Assembly (NCBI RefSeq): GCF_013409505.1
Contig: NZ_JACCBN010000001.1
Span: 2,976,001 to 3,040,000, forward strand
DNA: 64,000 nucleotides
From: Actinomycetospora corticicola
Lineage (GTDB): Bacteria > Actinomycetota > Actinomycetes > Mycobacteriales > Pseudonocardiaceae
Direction: 5' to 3'
Every line of letters starts with the position of its first letter. Position 1 is the first letter of the stretch. The notes below the pieces were generated by a model. The model searched no databases. It had not been told where the DNA came from and saw only the letters and a program-made list of their open reading frames with translations. Of this stretch, positions 46,082 through 55,415 are shown in pieces. Position numbers and translations under genes: made by a program.

Positions 46082-49000
46082 ATGGCCGACTACCAGGCAG
46101 GCAACGCCTACCTCCAGGTGCTGCCCTCGACCCGCGGGTTCGCCCAGCGCCTGAAGTCCGAGCTCGCCGGGGTCAAGCAGGACTACACGGTGAACGTCGG
46201 CGTCGACGTCGACCAGCGCGGCCTCGCCGGGCTGCAGGCCGCGCTCCGGGCGCTGCCCGTCGTAGTCCTCGACGCCGACTCCTCGCAGGCCGACCGGGAG
46301 ATCGCGGCGCTGCGCGCCAGAATCCAGGAGCTGTCCGGCAAGACGATCGGCGTCGACATCTCCGGCGAGCAGGCCCGCCGCGAGGTGTCCTCCATCAAGG
46401 CCGACCTCGACCGTCTCGGCGCCAGCTCCCCCGACGTCGCGCTCCGCGTCGATGCCGGCGCCGCGTCGGCCGCGCTGGACCGCGTCAACCGCGACATCTC
46501 TCAGGTCGACGGCCGCCGGGTCACCGCGAACGTGAACGTCGACGTCAACCGAGCGCTGCAGTCGCTCGCGACCCTCGCGCTGGCGCTGAACAGCGTCGAG
46601 GGCCGGTCGTTCAACGCGAGCGTGCTCGTCGACACCGGCCGCGCGGTGGCGGGCGTCGCGATGCTCGTCACTAAGCTGTTCGCGATCGGAGGCGCCGTCG
46701 GCGCGATCTCCTCGGTGGCCGCCGCGATCCTCGCGCTCGGTCCGGTCGCCGCGGTCGCCGGCGGCGGCATCGCCGCGCTGGTCCTCGGGTTCGGCGGGGT
46801 CGGCAAGGCACTCTCCGCGCTGTCCGCGCAGCAGGACGCCGCCGGTCAGTCCGCCGGCCAGCAGGCGAAGCAGCAGCAGTCCGCCGGGTTCGCGATCGCC
46901 AACGCGCAGGCCTCGGTGGCGCGCGCCGCGCAGCAGGCCGGCCGCGCCCGCGAGGACGGCGCCCGGTCCGTGGCGAAGGCCGAGCAGGACTCGGCCCGCT
47001 CAGTGACCTCGGCGCAGGGCCAGGTCGACTCCGCGCAGCGCAGCCTCGCCCAGGCCAGCTCCGCTGCCGGGAAGGCCCGCGCCGACGCGGCCCGCTCGGT
47101 ACAGCGCGCCGAGGCCCAGGCCGCCGAGTCGATCGCGTCGGCGATGCGCGCCGCCGAGTCCGCGCACCGTCAGCTGGCGTCGGCGACCCGCGACCTCGAG
47201 CGCAACCAGCGCGACCTCACCTCGGCTTGGGAGGAGGGCCGCCGGTCGCTGGAGGACCTGCAGGATCAGGTCGACTCCAACCGGCTCGACCAGCGCCAGG
47301 CCGCGCTCGACCTCCGCGACGCGGAGAAGGAGCTCGCCGCCGCCCGCGCCTCCGGCGACACCGACCAGATCGAGCGGGCGCAGCTCGCCTACGACAAGCA
47401 GGTCGAGACCATCGACCAGCTCAACAAGCGCACCCAGCGCCTGGGCAGCGACAACGCCACCGCGCAGCGCGCCGGGGTCGCCGGGTCCGAGGCCGTCGTC
47501 GCGGCCAACGAGCGGATCGCGGCCTCGCAGCAGGCGGTCCGGGGCGCCACCCAGGCCGCGGGGCTCGCCGACCGCGACGTGTCGAAGGCCCGCGCCGACG
47601 GCGCCGCGTCGGTCGCCGATGCGCAGCGCTCCGCCGCGGAGTCCATCCAGTCCGCTGATGAGAGGGTCGCCTCCGCGCAGATCGCGCTCGCGTCCGCCCA
47701 GGACGGGCTCGCGCAGGCCCGGATGGACGGCGCCGCCCGGGTCGCCGAGGCGCAGCGCTCCTCGGCGCAGGCCATCGCCGACGCCGACCAGGGCGTCATC
47801 GACGCCCAGCGCTCCCTCGCCCAGGTGATGGCGCAGACCGCGGACTCCAGCGACTCCGCCGCGGACAAGGTCAAGCAGGCCTTCGAGAACCTCTCCCCCG
47901 CCGCGGCGGCGTTCGCGATGTACCTGTGGTCGCTCAAGCCGGCCCTCGACCAGCTCCGGGCGACCGCGGCGTCCGGACTGTTCCCGCCGCTGCAGGCCGG
48001 GCTCCAGGTCCTCATGGGCCAGTTCTCGGTGTTCCAGACCGTGATCGGCCAGTTCGCCTCGGCCGTCGGGAACGCGCTGGGCTACGTGCTCACGCAGCTC
48101 GCCTCGCCGTTCTGGGTCAGCTTCTTCTCCACCCTCGGCAACGTCGCCGGCCCGCTGCTGATGCAGCTCGCGCAGGCGCTGATGGCCGTCGTCGGGGTCA
48201 TGGGCAACCTGATCCTGGCCATGCTGCCGTTCGCCCCGATGGCGATCGACATGCTGACCATGGTCGCGATGCTGATCGAGGCGTGGACCCCGTTCATCGC
48301 GATGTTCGTCGGTCAGCTGCTGCCGGTGTTCGGGATGCTGCTGCAGGCCCTGATGCCGCTCGGGCCCGTCCTCGCCGCCCTGGCCCCGATCCTCGCGGTC
48401 CTCGGGCAGGCGTTCTCGATGGTCCTCGGCGCGGTGCTGACCGCGCTCGCCCCGATCCTCGTGGCGCTGACCCCGCTGATCGAGCAGCTCGCGATGGCGT
48501 TCGCGCAGCAGCTCGTGGCCGCGATTCAGGCCGCCACCCCGTTCCTCGTCGGGCTCGCGACGTTCATGTCCCAGCACCCCGGCCTGGTGCTGGGGGTCAT
48601 CTCCGTGCTCGGCGGGCTGTTCAGCGCCTGGACGCTGCTCAAGACCGCCGTCGGCGCGCTGCTCGGCCCGCTGATGCTGATGCGCCTCGCCACCCTCGCC
48701 CTCGGCATCAGCGCCGCCACCATGGGCTCGATGTTCGGCGGCGCGTTCGCCGGCGTCATCGGGATCGTCGGCCGCTTCATCGGCCAGTTCTCGTTCATGC
48801 GACTCGCGGGGACGCTGCTCGGCGGCATCGGCGGCGGCATCATGGGCATCGGCCGCGCCGTCCTCGGGGCGCTCGGCCCCGTGGGCTGGATCATCACCGC
48901 GCTCACCATCATGTACAGCTCCAGCGAGGCGTTCCGCGGGGCGATCAACAACCTGCTCGGCGTCCTCGGCGGCGTCCTGATGAGCGTCCTGCAGGCGCTC

Positions 49001-51904
49001 ATGCCGCTCTTCGACGCCCTCGTCGGCGTGTTCAACCTGATCATGGGTGTGCTGGGGCAGCTGCTCTCGCAGATCGCCCAGGCGCTCGTGCCTGTGCTGA
49101 ACATGTTCGCCGGGATCATCGGCGAACTCGCGATGGCGCTGCTGCCGCCGCTGATGAGCGTCGTGCAGTCCCTGATGCCGGTGTTCGGGCTGCTCGGCGA
49201 GGTCGTCGGCTCTCTCGGGCAGGCGCTCGCCCCGATGATGGACGCCTGGCTGGCGATGTCGACGGCGCTGCTGCCGCCGCTGATGGGGCTGCTGCAGTCC
49301 GTGGTGATCCCGGTGTTCGGGTTCCTCGCCCGGCTCCTAGCGGGCGAGCTCACCCTCGCGATCAAGTACGTGCTGATCCCGGCGTGGACGGCGATCGCCT
49401 GGGTGCTCTCGAACGTCGTTGTCCCGGTCGTGGTGTGGCTGGCCGGTGTGATGGCCGCGGCCTACCGCGGGATCGCCGCCGTGCTGACCTGGCTGTGGCA
49501 GGCGGTGTTCGTGCCGGCCTGGAACGCGATCGCTGCGGTCGTGACGTGGGCGTGGGTCAACATCCTGCAGCCGGTGATTTCGGCGATCTGGACCGTGCTG
49601 AAGTTCCTCGGCGCGATCCTGTTCACGATCATCGTCGCGCCGTTCATCATCGCCTGGAACCTGATCTCGGCGGCCGTGTCGTGGGCCTGGACCAACGTCC
49701 TGCAGCCGGTCTGGCAGGCCATCGTCTGGTTCGCGCAGAACGTCCTCGGGCCGGTCATCAGCTGGCTCTACACGAACATCGTGAAGCCGATCTGGGATGC
49801 GATCGGTGCCGCGATCAGCTTCGTGTGGAACTCGATCATCCTGCCGATCTGGAACGCGCTCGTCTGGGTCATCAACAACGTGCTCATTCCGTCGATGCAG
49901 TTCTATTACTACAACGTGATTCTGCCGATCTGGAATGCTATCGGTGCCGCGATCTCGTTTGTGTGGAACTCCATCATCCTGCCGGTGTGGAACGCACTGG
50001 TGTGGGTCATCAACAACGTCCTCATCCCGGCCACCCAGTTCCTCTACAACAACGTGATCAAGCCGATCTGGGACGCCATCGGCGCCGCGATCATGTGGGT
50101 GTGGACGAACGTCATCCAGCCGGCGTTCAACGCCGTGTGGGGCGGGCTGCAGTGGCTCGGTGACCGGTTCCGCGACGGCGTCGGATTCATCCAGCGCATC
50201 TGGGACACCATCCGCGGCATCCTCGCCCGCCCGATCAACTTCATGATCAATACGGTGTGGAACAACGGCATCCTCACCGCCTGGAACAAGGTCGCCGGAC
50301 TCATCGGCATCCCCGCCATCGCCCCTCTCGCCCCCATCGCCGAGATGGCCACCGGTGGCCACGTCCGCGGCCCCGGAACCGGTACCAGCGACGACGTCCC
50401 GATCTGGGCGTCGAACGGCGAGTTCATGGTCCGCGAGAAGATCGCCAGCCAGGCCGGGCCGTTCCTCGCCGCTCTGAACGCCGGCGACGGCGAGGCGCTG
50501 CAGGCGGCGGGCGCGACCCGCGCCGGGCGCTCCGGGATGTTCCACGGCACCTCGGCGATCGGGATGGACGTCCGCGGCTACCGCAACGGCGGCCCGATCT
50601 TCGCCTCCGGGCACGGGGTATGGGGCTCCGCGGGCCGGTACGCGATGGGCGGGCCGATCGAGGAGCGGATCAACGCCGCGAAGGCGTGGCTCTCCGGACC
50701 GGCGCGAGGCATCCCCTACGTGTGGGGCGGCGGCTCGATGTCGGGCATGGACTGCTCGGGCATGCAGGCCGCGGTCACCCACATCCTGTCCGGGCGCCCG
50801 CCCACCTCCGGCCGGATCGGGACCACGGCGAGCATGCCGTGGGGTGGGTTCGTGCCCGGCATCAACGGCCAGTACGCGATCGGCAACAAGCCCTCCGACC
50901 ACATGGCCGGCACCCTCGGCGGGCAGAACGTCGAGCAGCACGGCCCCTCGGGGACCCCGTTCTCGTTCCCCTCGAGGTGGGGCGCCGACGCGTCGTACTT
51001 CACCCAGCAGTTCCACCTCGGCGAGGCCGGCGGGAACTTCGTCTCCGGCGGCGGAGGCGGCGGCAGCTGGTTCAACCCGCTGCCCGGGCTGGTGCGCGCC
51101 GCCTTCAAGCTCACCGACATCCCGCTGAACATCTTCAAGTCGATCGTCGGGGACCCGCCACCGGACTGGAAGTCGGTCCCGGTCGGGCTCGCCTTCAAGA
51201 TCAGGGACAGCCTCCGGGACTTCGCGATCCAGAAGGCCGAGATGGCCGGACCCTCCAGCTCCGAGGACGTCTCCGGGATCACCGGCCCGGTCGTCGAGCA
51301 GGTCCGCCAGGTCGCCGCCCGCTACGGCTGGGACCAGGGACCCGAGTGGGACGCCATCGCGCGGATCGTGCAGAAGGAGTCCAGCTGGAACCCGAACGCG
51401 GCGTCGCCGATCTCCTCGGCGCGCGGCCTGTTCCAGAAGATGACCTCGCTGAACGGGCCCGTCGAGCCGACCCCGGCCGGGCAGGCGGCGTGGGGCCTGT
51501 CCTACATCCAGCGCCGCTACGGCACCCCGACCGCGGCGTGGGCGTGGCACCAGTCGCACAACTGGTACGACGACGGCGGCATGGCCTACGGCCGCGGCCT
51601 GATGCTGAAGAACACCGACGCTCCCGAGCGGGTCCTGCCGCCGCAGGAGACGCAGGCCTATCCGACGCTGACCCGGCTCACCCAGCAGCTCGAGGCCGGT
51701 CGCGTGCCCACGGCGTCGCTGACGAACGCCGCGGCGCAGGCCCGGTCGGCGTCGCTCGGCGCGACCGACCTCGGCGGGTTCCCCGGCGAGGTGCGGCTGA
51801 GCGGCGGGCAGCTGCGGATCCTCGGCCCGGACCTGGTCGAGATCGTCGACGGCCGCCTCGAGCTCGTGGCCGACAAGCTCACCGACGGAAGGGTTGGACC
51901 CTGA
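46082..51904 (+). CDS. Tail tape measure protein with NlpC/P60-like and SLT-like peptidoglycan hydrolase domains
   Basis: A 1,940-residue protein, the longest gene here; its length sets tail length. After an N-terminal domain come a hydrophobic stretch (about 190-250), an Ala/Gln/Ser coiled coil (250-620), long membrane-like helices (690-1,120) and Trp/Asn-rich repeats (1,237-1,340). Near the C-terminus an NlpC/P60-like unit has YVWGGGSMSGMDCSGMQ (Cys1558) and SDHMAG (His1607). It is followed by a lytic-transglycosylase unit with QKESSWNP (Glu1766) and SARGLFQ. The two hydrolases should open the wall during DNA entry. GGAGGAGG precedes the ATG. Confidence 0.93.
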   Translation: MADYQAGNAYLQVLPSTRGFAQRLKSELAGVKQDYTVNVGVDVDQRGLAGLQAALRALPVVVLDADSSQADREIAALRARIQELSGKTIGVDISGEQARREVSSIKADLDRLGASSPDVALRVDAGAASAALDRVNRDISQVDGRRVTANVNVDVNRALQSLATLALALNSVEGRSFNASVLVDTGRAVAGVAMLVTKLFAIGGAVGAISSVAAAILALGPVAAVAGGGIAALVLGFGGVGKALSALSAQQDAAGQSAGQQAKQQQSAGFAIANAQASVARAAQQAGRAREDGARSVAKAEQDSARSVTSAQGQVDSAQRSLAQASSAAGKARADAARSVQRAEAQAAESIASAMRAAESAHRQLASATRDLERNQRDLTSAWEEGRRSLEDLQDQVDSNRLDQRQAALDLRDAEKELAAARASGDTDQIERAQLAYDKQVETIDQLNKRTQRLGSDNATAQRAGVAGSEAVVAANERIAASQQAVRGATQAAGLADRDVSKARADGAASVADAQRSAAESIQSADERVASAQIALASAQDGLAQARMDGAARVAEAQRSSAQAIADADQGVIDAQRSLAQVMAQTADSSDSAADKVKQAFENLSPAAAAFAMYLWSLKPALDQLRATAASGLFPPLQAGLQVLMGQFSVFQTVIGQFASAVGNALGYVLTQLASPFWVSFFSTLGNVAGPLLMQLAQALMAVVGVMGNLILAMLPFAPMAIDMLTMVAMLIEAWTPFIAMFVGQLLPVFGMLLQALMPLGPVLAALAPILAVLGQAFSMVLGAVLTALAPILVALTPLIEQLAMAFAQQLVAAIQAATPFLVGLATFMSQHPGLVLGVISVLGGLFSAWTLLKTAVGALLGPLMLMRLATLALGISAATMGSMFGGAFAGVIGIVGRFIGQFSFMRLAGTLLGGIGGGIMGIGRAVLGALGPVGWIITALTIMYSSSEAFRGAINNLLGVLGGVLMSVLQALMPLFDALVGVFNLIMGVLGQLLSQIAQALVPVLNMFAGIIGELAMALLPPLMSVVQSLMPVFGLLGEVVGSLGQALAPMMDAWLAMSTALLPPLMGLLQSVVIPVFGFLARLLAGELTLAIKYVLIPAWTAIAWVLSNVVVPVVVWLAGVMAAAYRGIAAVLTWLWQAVFVPAWNAIAAVVTWAWVNILQPVISAIWTVLKFLGAILFTIIVAPFIIAWNLISAAVSWAWTNVLQPVWQAIVWFAQNVLGPVISWLYTNIVKPIWDAIGAAISFVWNSIILPIWNALVWVINNVLIPSMQFYYYNVILPIWNAIGAAISFVWNSIILPVWNALVWVINNVLIPATQFLYNNVIKPIWDAIGAAIMWVWTNVIQPAFNAVWGGLQWLGDRFRDGVGFIQRIWDTIRGILARPINFMINTVWNNGILTAWNKVAGLIGIPAIAPLAPIAEMATGGHVRGPGTGTSDDVPIWASNGEFMVREKIASQAGPFLAALNAGDGEALQAAGATRAGRSGMFHGTSAIGMDVRGYRNGGPIFASGHGVWGSAGRYAMGGPIEERINAAKAWLSGPARGIPYVWGGGSMSGMDCSGMQAAVTHILSGRPPTSGRIGTTASMPWGGFVPGINGQYAIGNKPSDHMAGTLGGQNVEQHGPSGTPFSFPSRWGADASYFTQQFHLGEAGGNFVSGGGGGGSWFNPLPGLVRAAFKLTDIPLNIFKSIVGDPPPDWKSVPVGLAFKIRDSLRDFAIQKAEMAGPSSSEDVSGITGPVVEQVRQVAARYGWDQGPEWDAIARIVQKESSWNPNAASPISSARGLFQKMTSLNGPVEPTPAGQAAWGLSYIQRRYGTPTAAWAWHQSHNWYDDGGMAYGRGLMLKNTDAPERVLPPQETQAYPTLTRLTQQLEAGRVPTASLTNAAAQARSASLGATDLGGFPGEVRLSGGQLRILGPDLVEIVDGRLELVADKLTDGRVGP
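49790..50090 (+). repeat. Internal tandem repeats in the tape measure gene
   Basis: Units of about 44 residues built on KPIWDAIGAAISFVWNSIIL then NALVWVINNVLIP occur twice almost unchanged, with a third partial copy. The second copy uses markedly more A/T third positions (for example TTCTATTACTACAAC near 49901) than its neighbours, suggesting recent recombination or import. Confidence 0.6.
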
Positions 51905-51905
51905 C

Positions 51906-52772
51906 ATGGCCTGGGAGTTCCGGCGCCCCCTCTTCGACCTGCAGGGCGCCCTCGTCGTCGGGATCGGCGCGGGCGACACGCAGATCCGCAGCTCGCGGTT
52001 CACCAGCCTGGGGACCGACTACTCGACGGGCTCCTACCTGCCGCTGACGATCACCGACGACACCGGCTCCGAGGTTGTCTGGGTCACCAGCCACGGCACC
52101 GCTTCCGACGGCGTCACCGTGACCCGCGGCCGGGAGGGCACCACCGCCCGCCCGTTCGACTCGACCGCGATCGTGCGCTGCACCCCGACCCTTCGCGACG
52201 TCGTCTCCGCGGTCGCGAACCGGTCGGCGCTGCCCTCGGACGCCCACTACGGCTGCCGGGTCCTGATCCTCAACGAAGGCCAGGTCGTCGAGCGCACCTC
52301 CGCCGGCTGGAACGACTCCGCCCCGCTCGAGGACGACGCGACCCGCAAGCACCGGTGGAACCAGTCCGGGGCCACCGTCAACGCCCCCGGTGGGCTCATC
52401 TCCGGGCTCTCCGGCGGCCAGACCAACACCACCGGCACCCTCGCGACCATGAGCGGCGGGGCGCTGTCGCTGAACGCGCAGGGCATGTGGTCGCTCGGGC
52501 TCGCGATGTACGGGACCTCGCAGAGCGCCCGCAACGAGGGCGTCGAGATGCGCTGGCCGGGAGGTGCGTTCCCGGGCGGAATCGGCAGCCTCTTCGACGT
52601 CAGCGGCGCCCAGGGCGGCACCAGCCCCTCGGGCAACGCCCTCCACCAGATCACCTGGACCGGCTACGTCCCGTCGGGGTCGGTCGGCGACCCCATCAGC
52701 ATGTACGCCTCGACCACCGTGACGCTCGTCGGCTGCGTGTTCGACGTGTTCGCCGAGTACCTGGGCCGCTGA
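51906..52772 (+). CDS. Minor tail protein
   Basis: A 288-residue beta-rich protein after the tape measure: DTQIRSSRFTSLG, ITDDTGSEVVWVTSHGTA, GVTVTRGREGTTARPFDSTA and a C-terminal jelly-roll-like stretch with many Gly/Ser. The motif VTRGxEGTTA is typical of receptor-side or baseplate proteins in which a small domain precedes a binding module. ATG at 51906 preferred to a TTG at 51894 with no room for a ribosome-binding site. Confidence 0.6.
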   Translation: MAWEFRRPLFDLQGALVVGIGAGDTQIRSSRFTSLGTDYSTGSYLPLTITDDTGSEVVWVTSHGTASDGVTVTRGREGTTARPFDSTAIVRCTPTLRDVVSAVANRSALPSDAHYGCRVLILNEGQVVERTSAGWNDSAPLEDDATRKHRWNQSGATVNAPGGLISGLSGGQTNTTGTLATMSGGALSLNAQGMWSLGLAMYGTSQSARNEGVEMRWPGGAFPGGIGSLFDVSGAQGGTSPSGNALHQITWTGYVPSGSVGDPISMYASTTVTLVGCVFDVFAEYLGR

Positions 52773-52773
52773 C

Positions 52774-54231
52774 GTGACCTACGGGCGGCAGACCTGGGGC
52801 CGGGCGGCGTTCGGCGGCGGCACCCGCCCCGCCGGCGCCCGGGCGCCCGGTGGGATCGCCGTCCCTGGGTTCGACACCGTCTTCTACTGGTCGACCACCC
52901 TCTCGACCGCCCCGTACGGCCGCGCCGCCTACGGCGGGCGCTCGTCGAGCTACTACCCGACCGCCGGCATCGCGGCCATTCCGGATCCCGCGGGCGCGGT
53001 CACGAACCTGATGCTGTGGTGGGCGTTCGCCGACGCCGTCGCGGTGACCCGGATCGAGGCCGACGGGACCCGGGTTCCGGTCCGCGACGCCGAGGCTGTC
53101 GCTCTGCCCCGGTCCCGGTCGCGGCGGAACCGCTCGAGCAACCCGAAGGCCCGCGACAGCCTCTCGGGCTATACCGCCGGGACGAACACCTCGATCAGCC
53201 GGATCACCGGCGTGTCGGTCGTGATCGACGACGACAACACGGTCACGACCGCGGTGCGCGGCACTGCGACCGCCGGCGGCGGCATCGCGATCGGGATGCC
53301 GCTCGACGCCGCCTCGCCGCTGACCGAGCAGTACCAGTGGCGGGTCCGGACCTCGGCTCTCGCGACGACACTCGGCCTGTCGATCGACTGGTACGACCGG
53401 GACTCGCAGCTCCTCGCGACCCAGACCTACCTCGTGTCCGGCGGCACCGCGACCGCCGCCGCGGCCGGGTTCACCACCGCGCAGGTCTCCGTGGCCAGCC
53501 GGCCGGGCTCCTCGGTCCTCGGCGTCGTGTCCTACATCGCCACCGGGCTGTCGGCCGGCGACACCCTCGACGTGACGGCCCGCCTGCGGGAGACCACTAT
53601 CGCCGGGCCCTACTTCGACGGGGACTCCCCGTACGCCGCGTGGATGGGCGCCGCCGGCCTGTCGTTCTCCCAGCAGGGCGTCGCGGTCTACGTCCGGGAC
53701 TTCGAGGCCCCGCTCGACACCCCGGTCCGCTACGAGATCACCAGCTCCGCCGCCCCCGGCTACGCCGCCACCTCAGAGGCCGTCACCCTGCTCGCGCAGC
53801 TCGGGCAGGGCGTCGGCGTCCGCGAGGTCCTCATGACCCACCCCGGGCTCGCGCACACCATCCGCGTCTGGGTCGAGAAGGAACCGTCGTCGATCTCGAA
53901 GGCGATGGAGCAGGGCGTCTTCGAGATCGAAGGCCGCCGCTTCCCGGTGGTCATCACCGGCGAGCAGCGCGGCAGCGCCCGCGGGTCCCTGACCTTCGTC
54001 GCCGAGACCTTCGACGAGCGCGACCGCCTCGAGCGGTTCCTCGACGACGGGTCGCCGCTGCTGCTGCGCTGCCCCGCCGACTGGGGGCACCCGCCGAACT
54101 GGTGGCTGTCGTTCGGCGACCTCGACATCCAGCACTGGACCCACCACGCCCGCAAGCAGGTCCGCCGCCTCGAGGTGCCGTTCATCGAGGTCGAGCGCCC
54201 CTCGGTCGCGACCCGACCGCTGGCAGCCTGA
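52774..54231 (+). CDS. Minor tail protein, distal-tail type
   Basis: A 485-residue protein with an N-terminal YGRQTWGRAAFGGGTRP-like repeat, a central carbohydrate-binding-like beta domain (about 130-270) and a C-terminal domain (LTFVAETFDERDRLERFLDD, LLLRCPADWGHPPNWW) that resembles the distal-tail/baseplate hub fold. It overlaps the next gene by one ATGA junction. The inserted beta domain could touch the cell surface. Confidence 0.6.
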   Translation: MTYGRQTWGRAAFGGGTRPAGARAPGGIAVPGFDTVFYWSTTLSTAPYGRAAYGGRSSSYYPTAGIAAIPDPAGAVTNLMLWWAFADAVAVTRIEADGTRVPVRDAEAVALPRSRSRRNRSSNPKARDSLSGYTAGTNTSISRITGVSVVIDDDNTVTTAVRGTATAGGGIAIGMPLDAASPLTEQYQWRVRTSALATTLGLSIDWYDRDSQLLATQTYLVSGGTATAAAAGFTTAQVSVASRPGSSVLGVVSYIATGLSAGDTLDVTARLRETTIAGPYFDGDSPYAAWMGAAGLSFSQQGVAVYVRDFEAPLDTPVRYEITSSAAPGYAATSEAVTLLAQLGQGVGVREVLMTHPGLAHTIRVWVEKEPSSISKAMEQGVFEIEGRRFPVVITGEQRGSARGSLTFVAETFDERDRLERFLDDGSPLLLRCPADWGHPPNWWLSFGDLDIQHWTHHARKQVRRLEVPFIEVERPSVATRPLAA

Positions 54232-55415
54232 TGGGCACCCGCGACTACGACGCGCCGATCGGCCCCGACGGGCGGGTACAGCTCTCCGCCCGCGCGCAGG
54301 CCCTCATCCAGGACTCGTCTGGCGCCGCGGCGCGGGCGTGGCTGCTGTCCTCCGACGGCTCGTCGCGCTCCCCGCTCCCGCTGATCCGCGGCGGGTCGGT
54401 CTCGGCGGACGCGAAGTCCATGGTGCGGCGCACCGCGACGCTGTCGGTGCACGGGGTATGGCCGGACGACCCCACCTCGCAGCTCGCGCCGTACGGGCCG
54501 CGGGTGCAGGTCCAGCGCGGCGTCCGGGTCGCCACCGACGCCATCGAGTGGGTCACGCTGATGACCGGTCCGATCTGGTCGTCCAAGCAGGACCGGTCGA
54601 AGGCCGGCGCCGGACCCCTGGCGATCCCGCTGAAGGACGAGATGGCCGTCATCGAGGCCGACGGGTTCGACGCCGCGACGTCCACCAACCCGGCCGAGAA
54701 GGTCATCACCGCGGTCACCCGGCTGATCCAGGAGACGCTCCCGCTCGCCCAGGTCGTCGACCTTTCCGGCAACCTCGGCCAGGCGCTCTGCGCGAAGATC
54801 GACCTGCAGCAGGCCCGCGCCGGTGGCATCACCAAGCTCGCCGCGTCGGTCGGATGCGAGGTCTACGCCGGCCGCGAGTTCCAGACGTTCTACTTCGCGC
54901 CCGTCCCCACCCTCGACGACTCGACGCGGTGGCTGCTCGCCTATGGCGGCGTCATCACCACGAGCTCGCGGGAGCGGACCCGGGACGACACATACAACCG
55001 GGTGCTGGTGAAGGGCACCGCGCAGGGCACCGCGTCGGGGGAGGCGCAGAAGCCGGCGCCCTACGCCGAGGCGATCCTGACCTCCGACATGGACCCACAC
55101 GCCTACTACGGCGGGCCCCTCGGGCGGCGCACCTGGAAGATCGAACGCGCGGAGTACGACACCGCCGCGAAGTGCGCGGCCGCCGCCCCGATGTGGCTGG
55201 AGCGGGCCCGCGGCCGCAACGTCTCGCAGTCCGCGTCGACGCTGGTGAACCCGGCCGCTGATCCCGGCGACGTCGTCGACCTCCGCCCGACGAAGTCCTC
55301 CCCGCGCTGCGCCCGGATCGTCGACTCGTTGACCTATCCGCTCGGCGCGGCGGACGCGCAGAACTGGACGACCCGCGGCGACGAGCTGCCCGACTCGACC
55401 GAGGGCGCGGCGTGA
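54231..55415 (+). CDS. Minor tail protein (tail hub, DUF5047-like)
   Basis: A 394-residue protein: PLIRGGSVSADAKSMVRRTA, DDPTSQLAPYGPRVQVQRGV and GVITTSSRERTRDDTYNRVL are typical of actinophage hub proteins related to lambda gpL/gp27 folds (DUF5047 from memory). Position third after the tape measure supports a baseplate hub role. Starts on an ATGA overlap. Confidence 0.65.
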   Translation: MGTRDYDAPIGPDGRVQLSARAQALIQDSSGAAARAWLLSSDGSSRSPLPLIRGGSVSADAKSMVRRTATLSVHGVWPDDPTSQLAPYGPRVQVQRGVRVATDAIEWVTLMTGPIWSSKQDRSKAGAGPLAIPLKDEMAVIEADGFDAATSTNPAEKVITAVTRLIQETLPLAQVVDLSGNLGQALCAKIDLQQARAGGITKLAASVGCEVYAGREFQTFYFAPVPTLDDSTRWLLAYGGVITTSSRERTRDDTYNRVLVKGTAQGTASGEAQKPAPYAEAILTSDMDPHAYYGGPLGRRTWKIERAEYDTAAKCAAAAPMWLERARGRNVSQSASTLVNPAADPGDVVDLRPTKSSPRCARIVDSLTYPLGAADAQNWTTRGDELPDSTEGAA

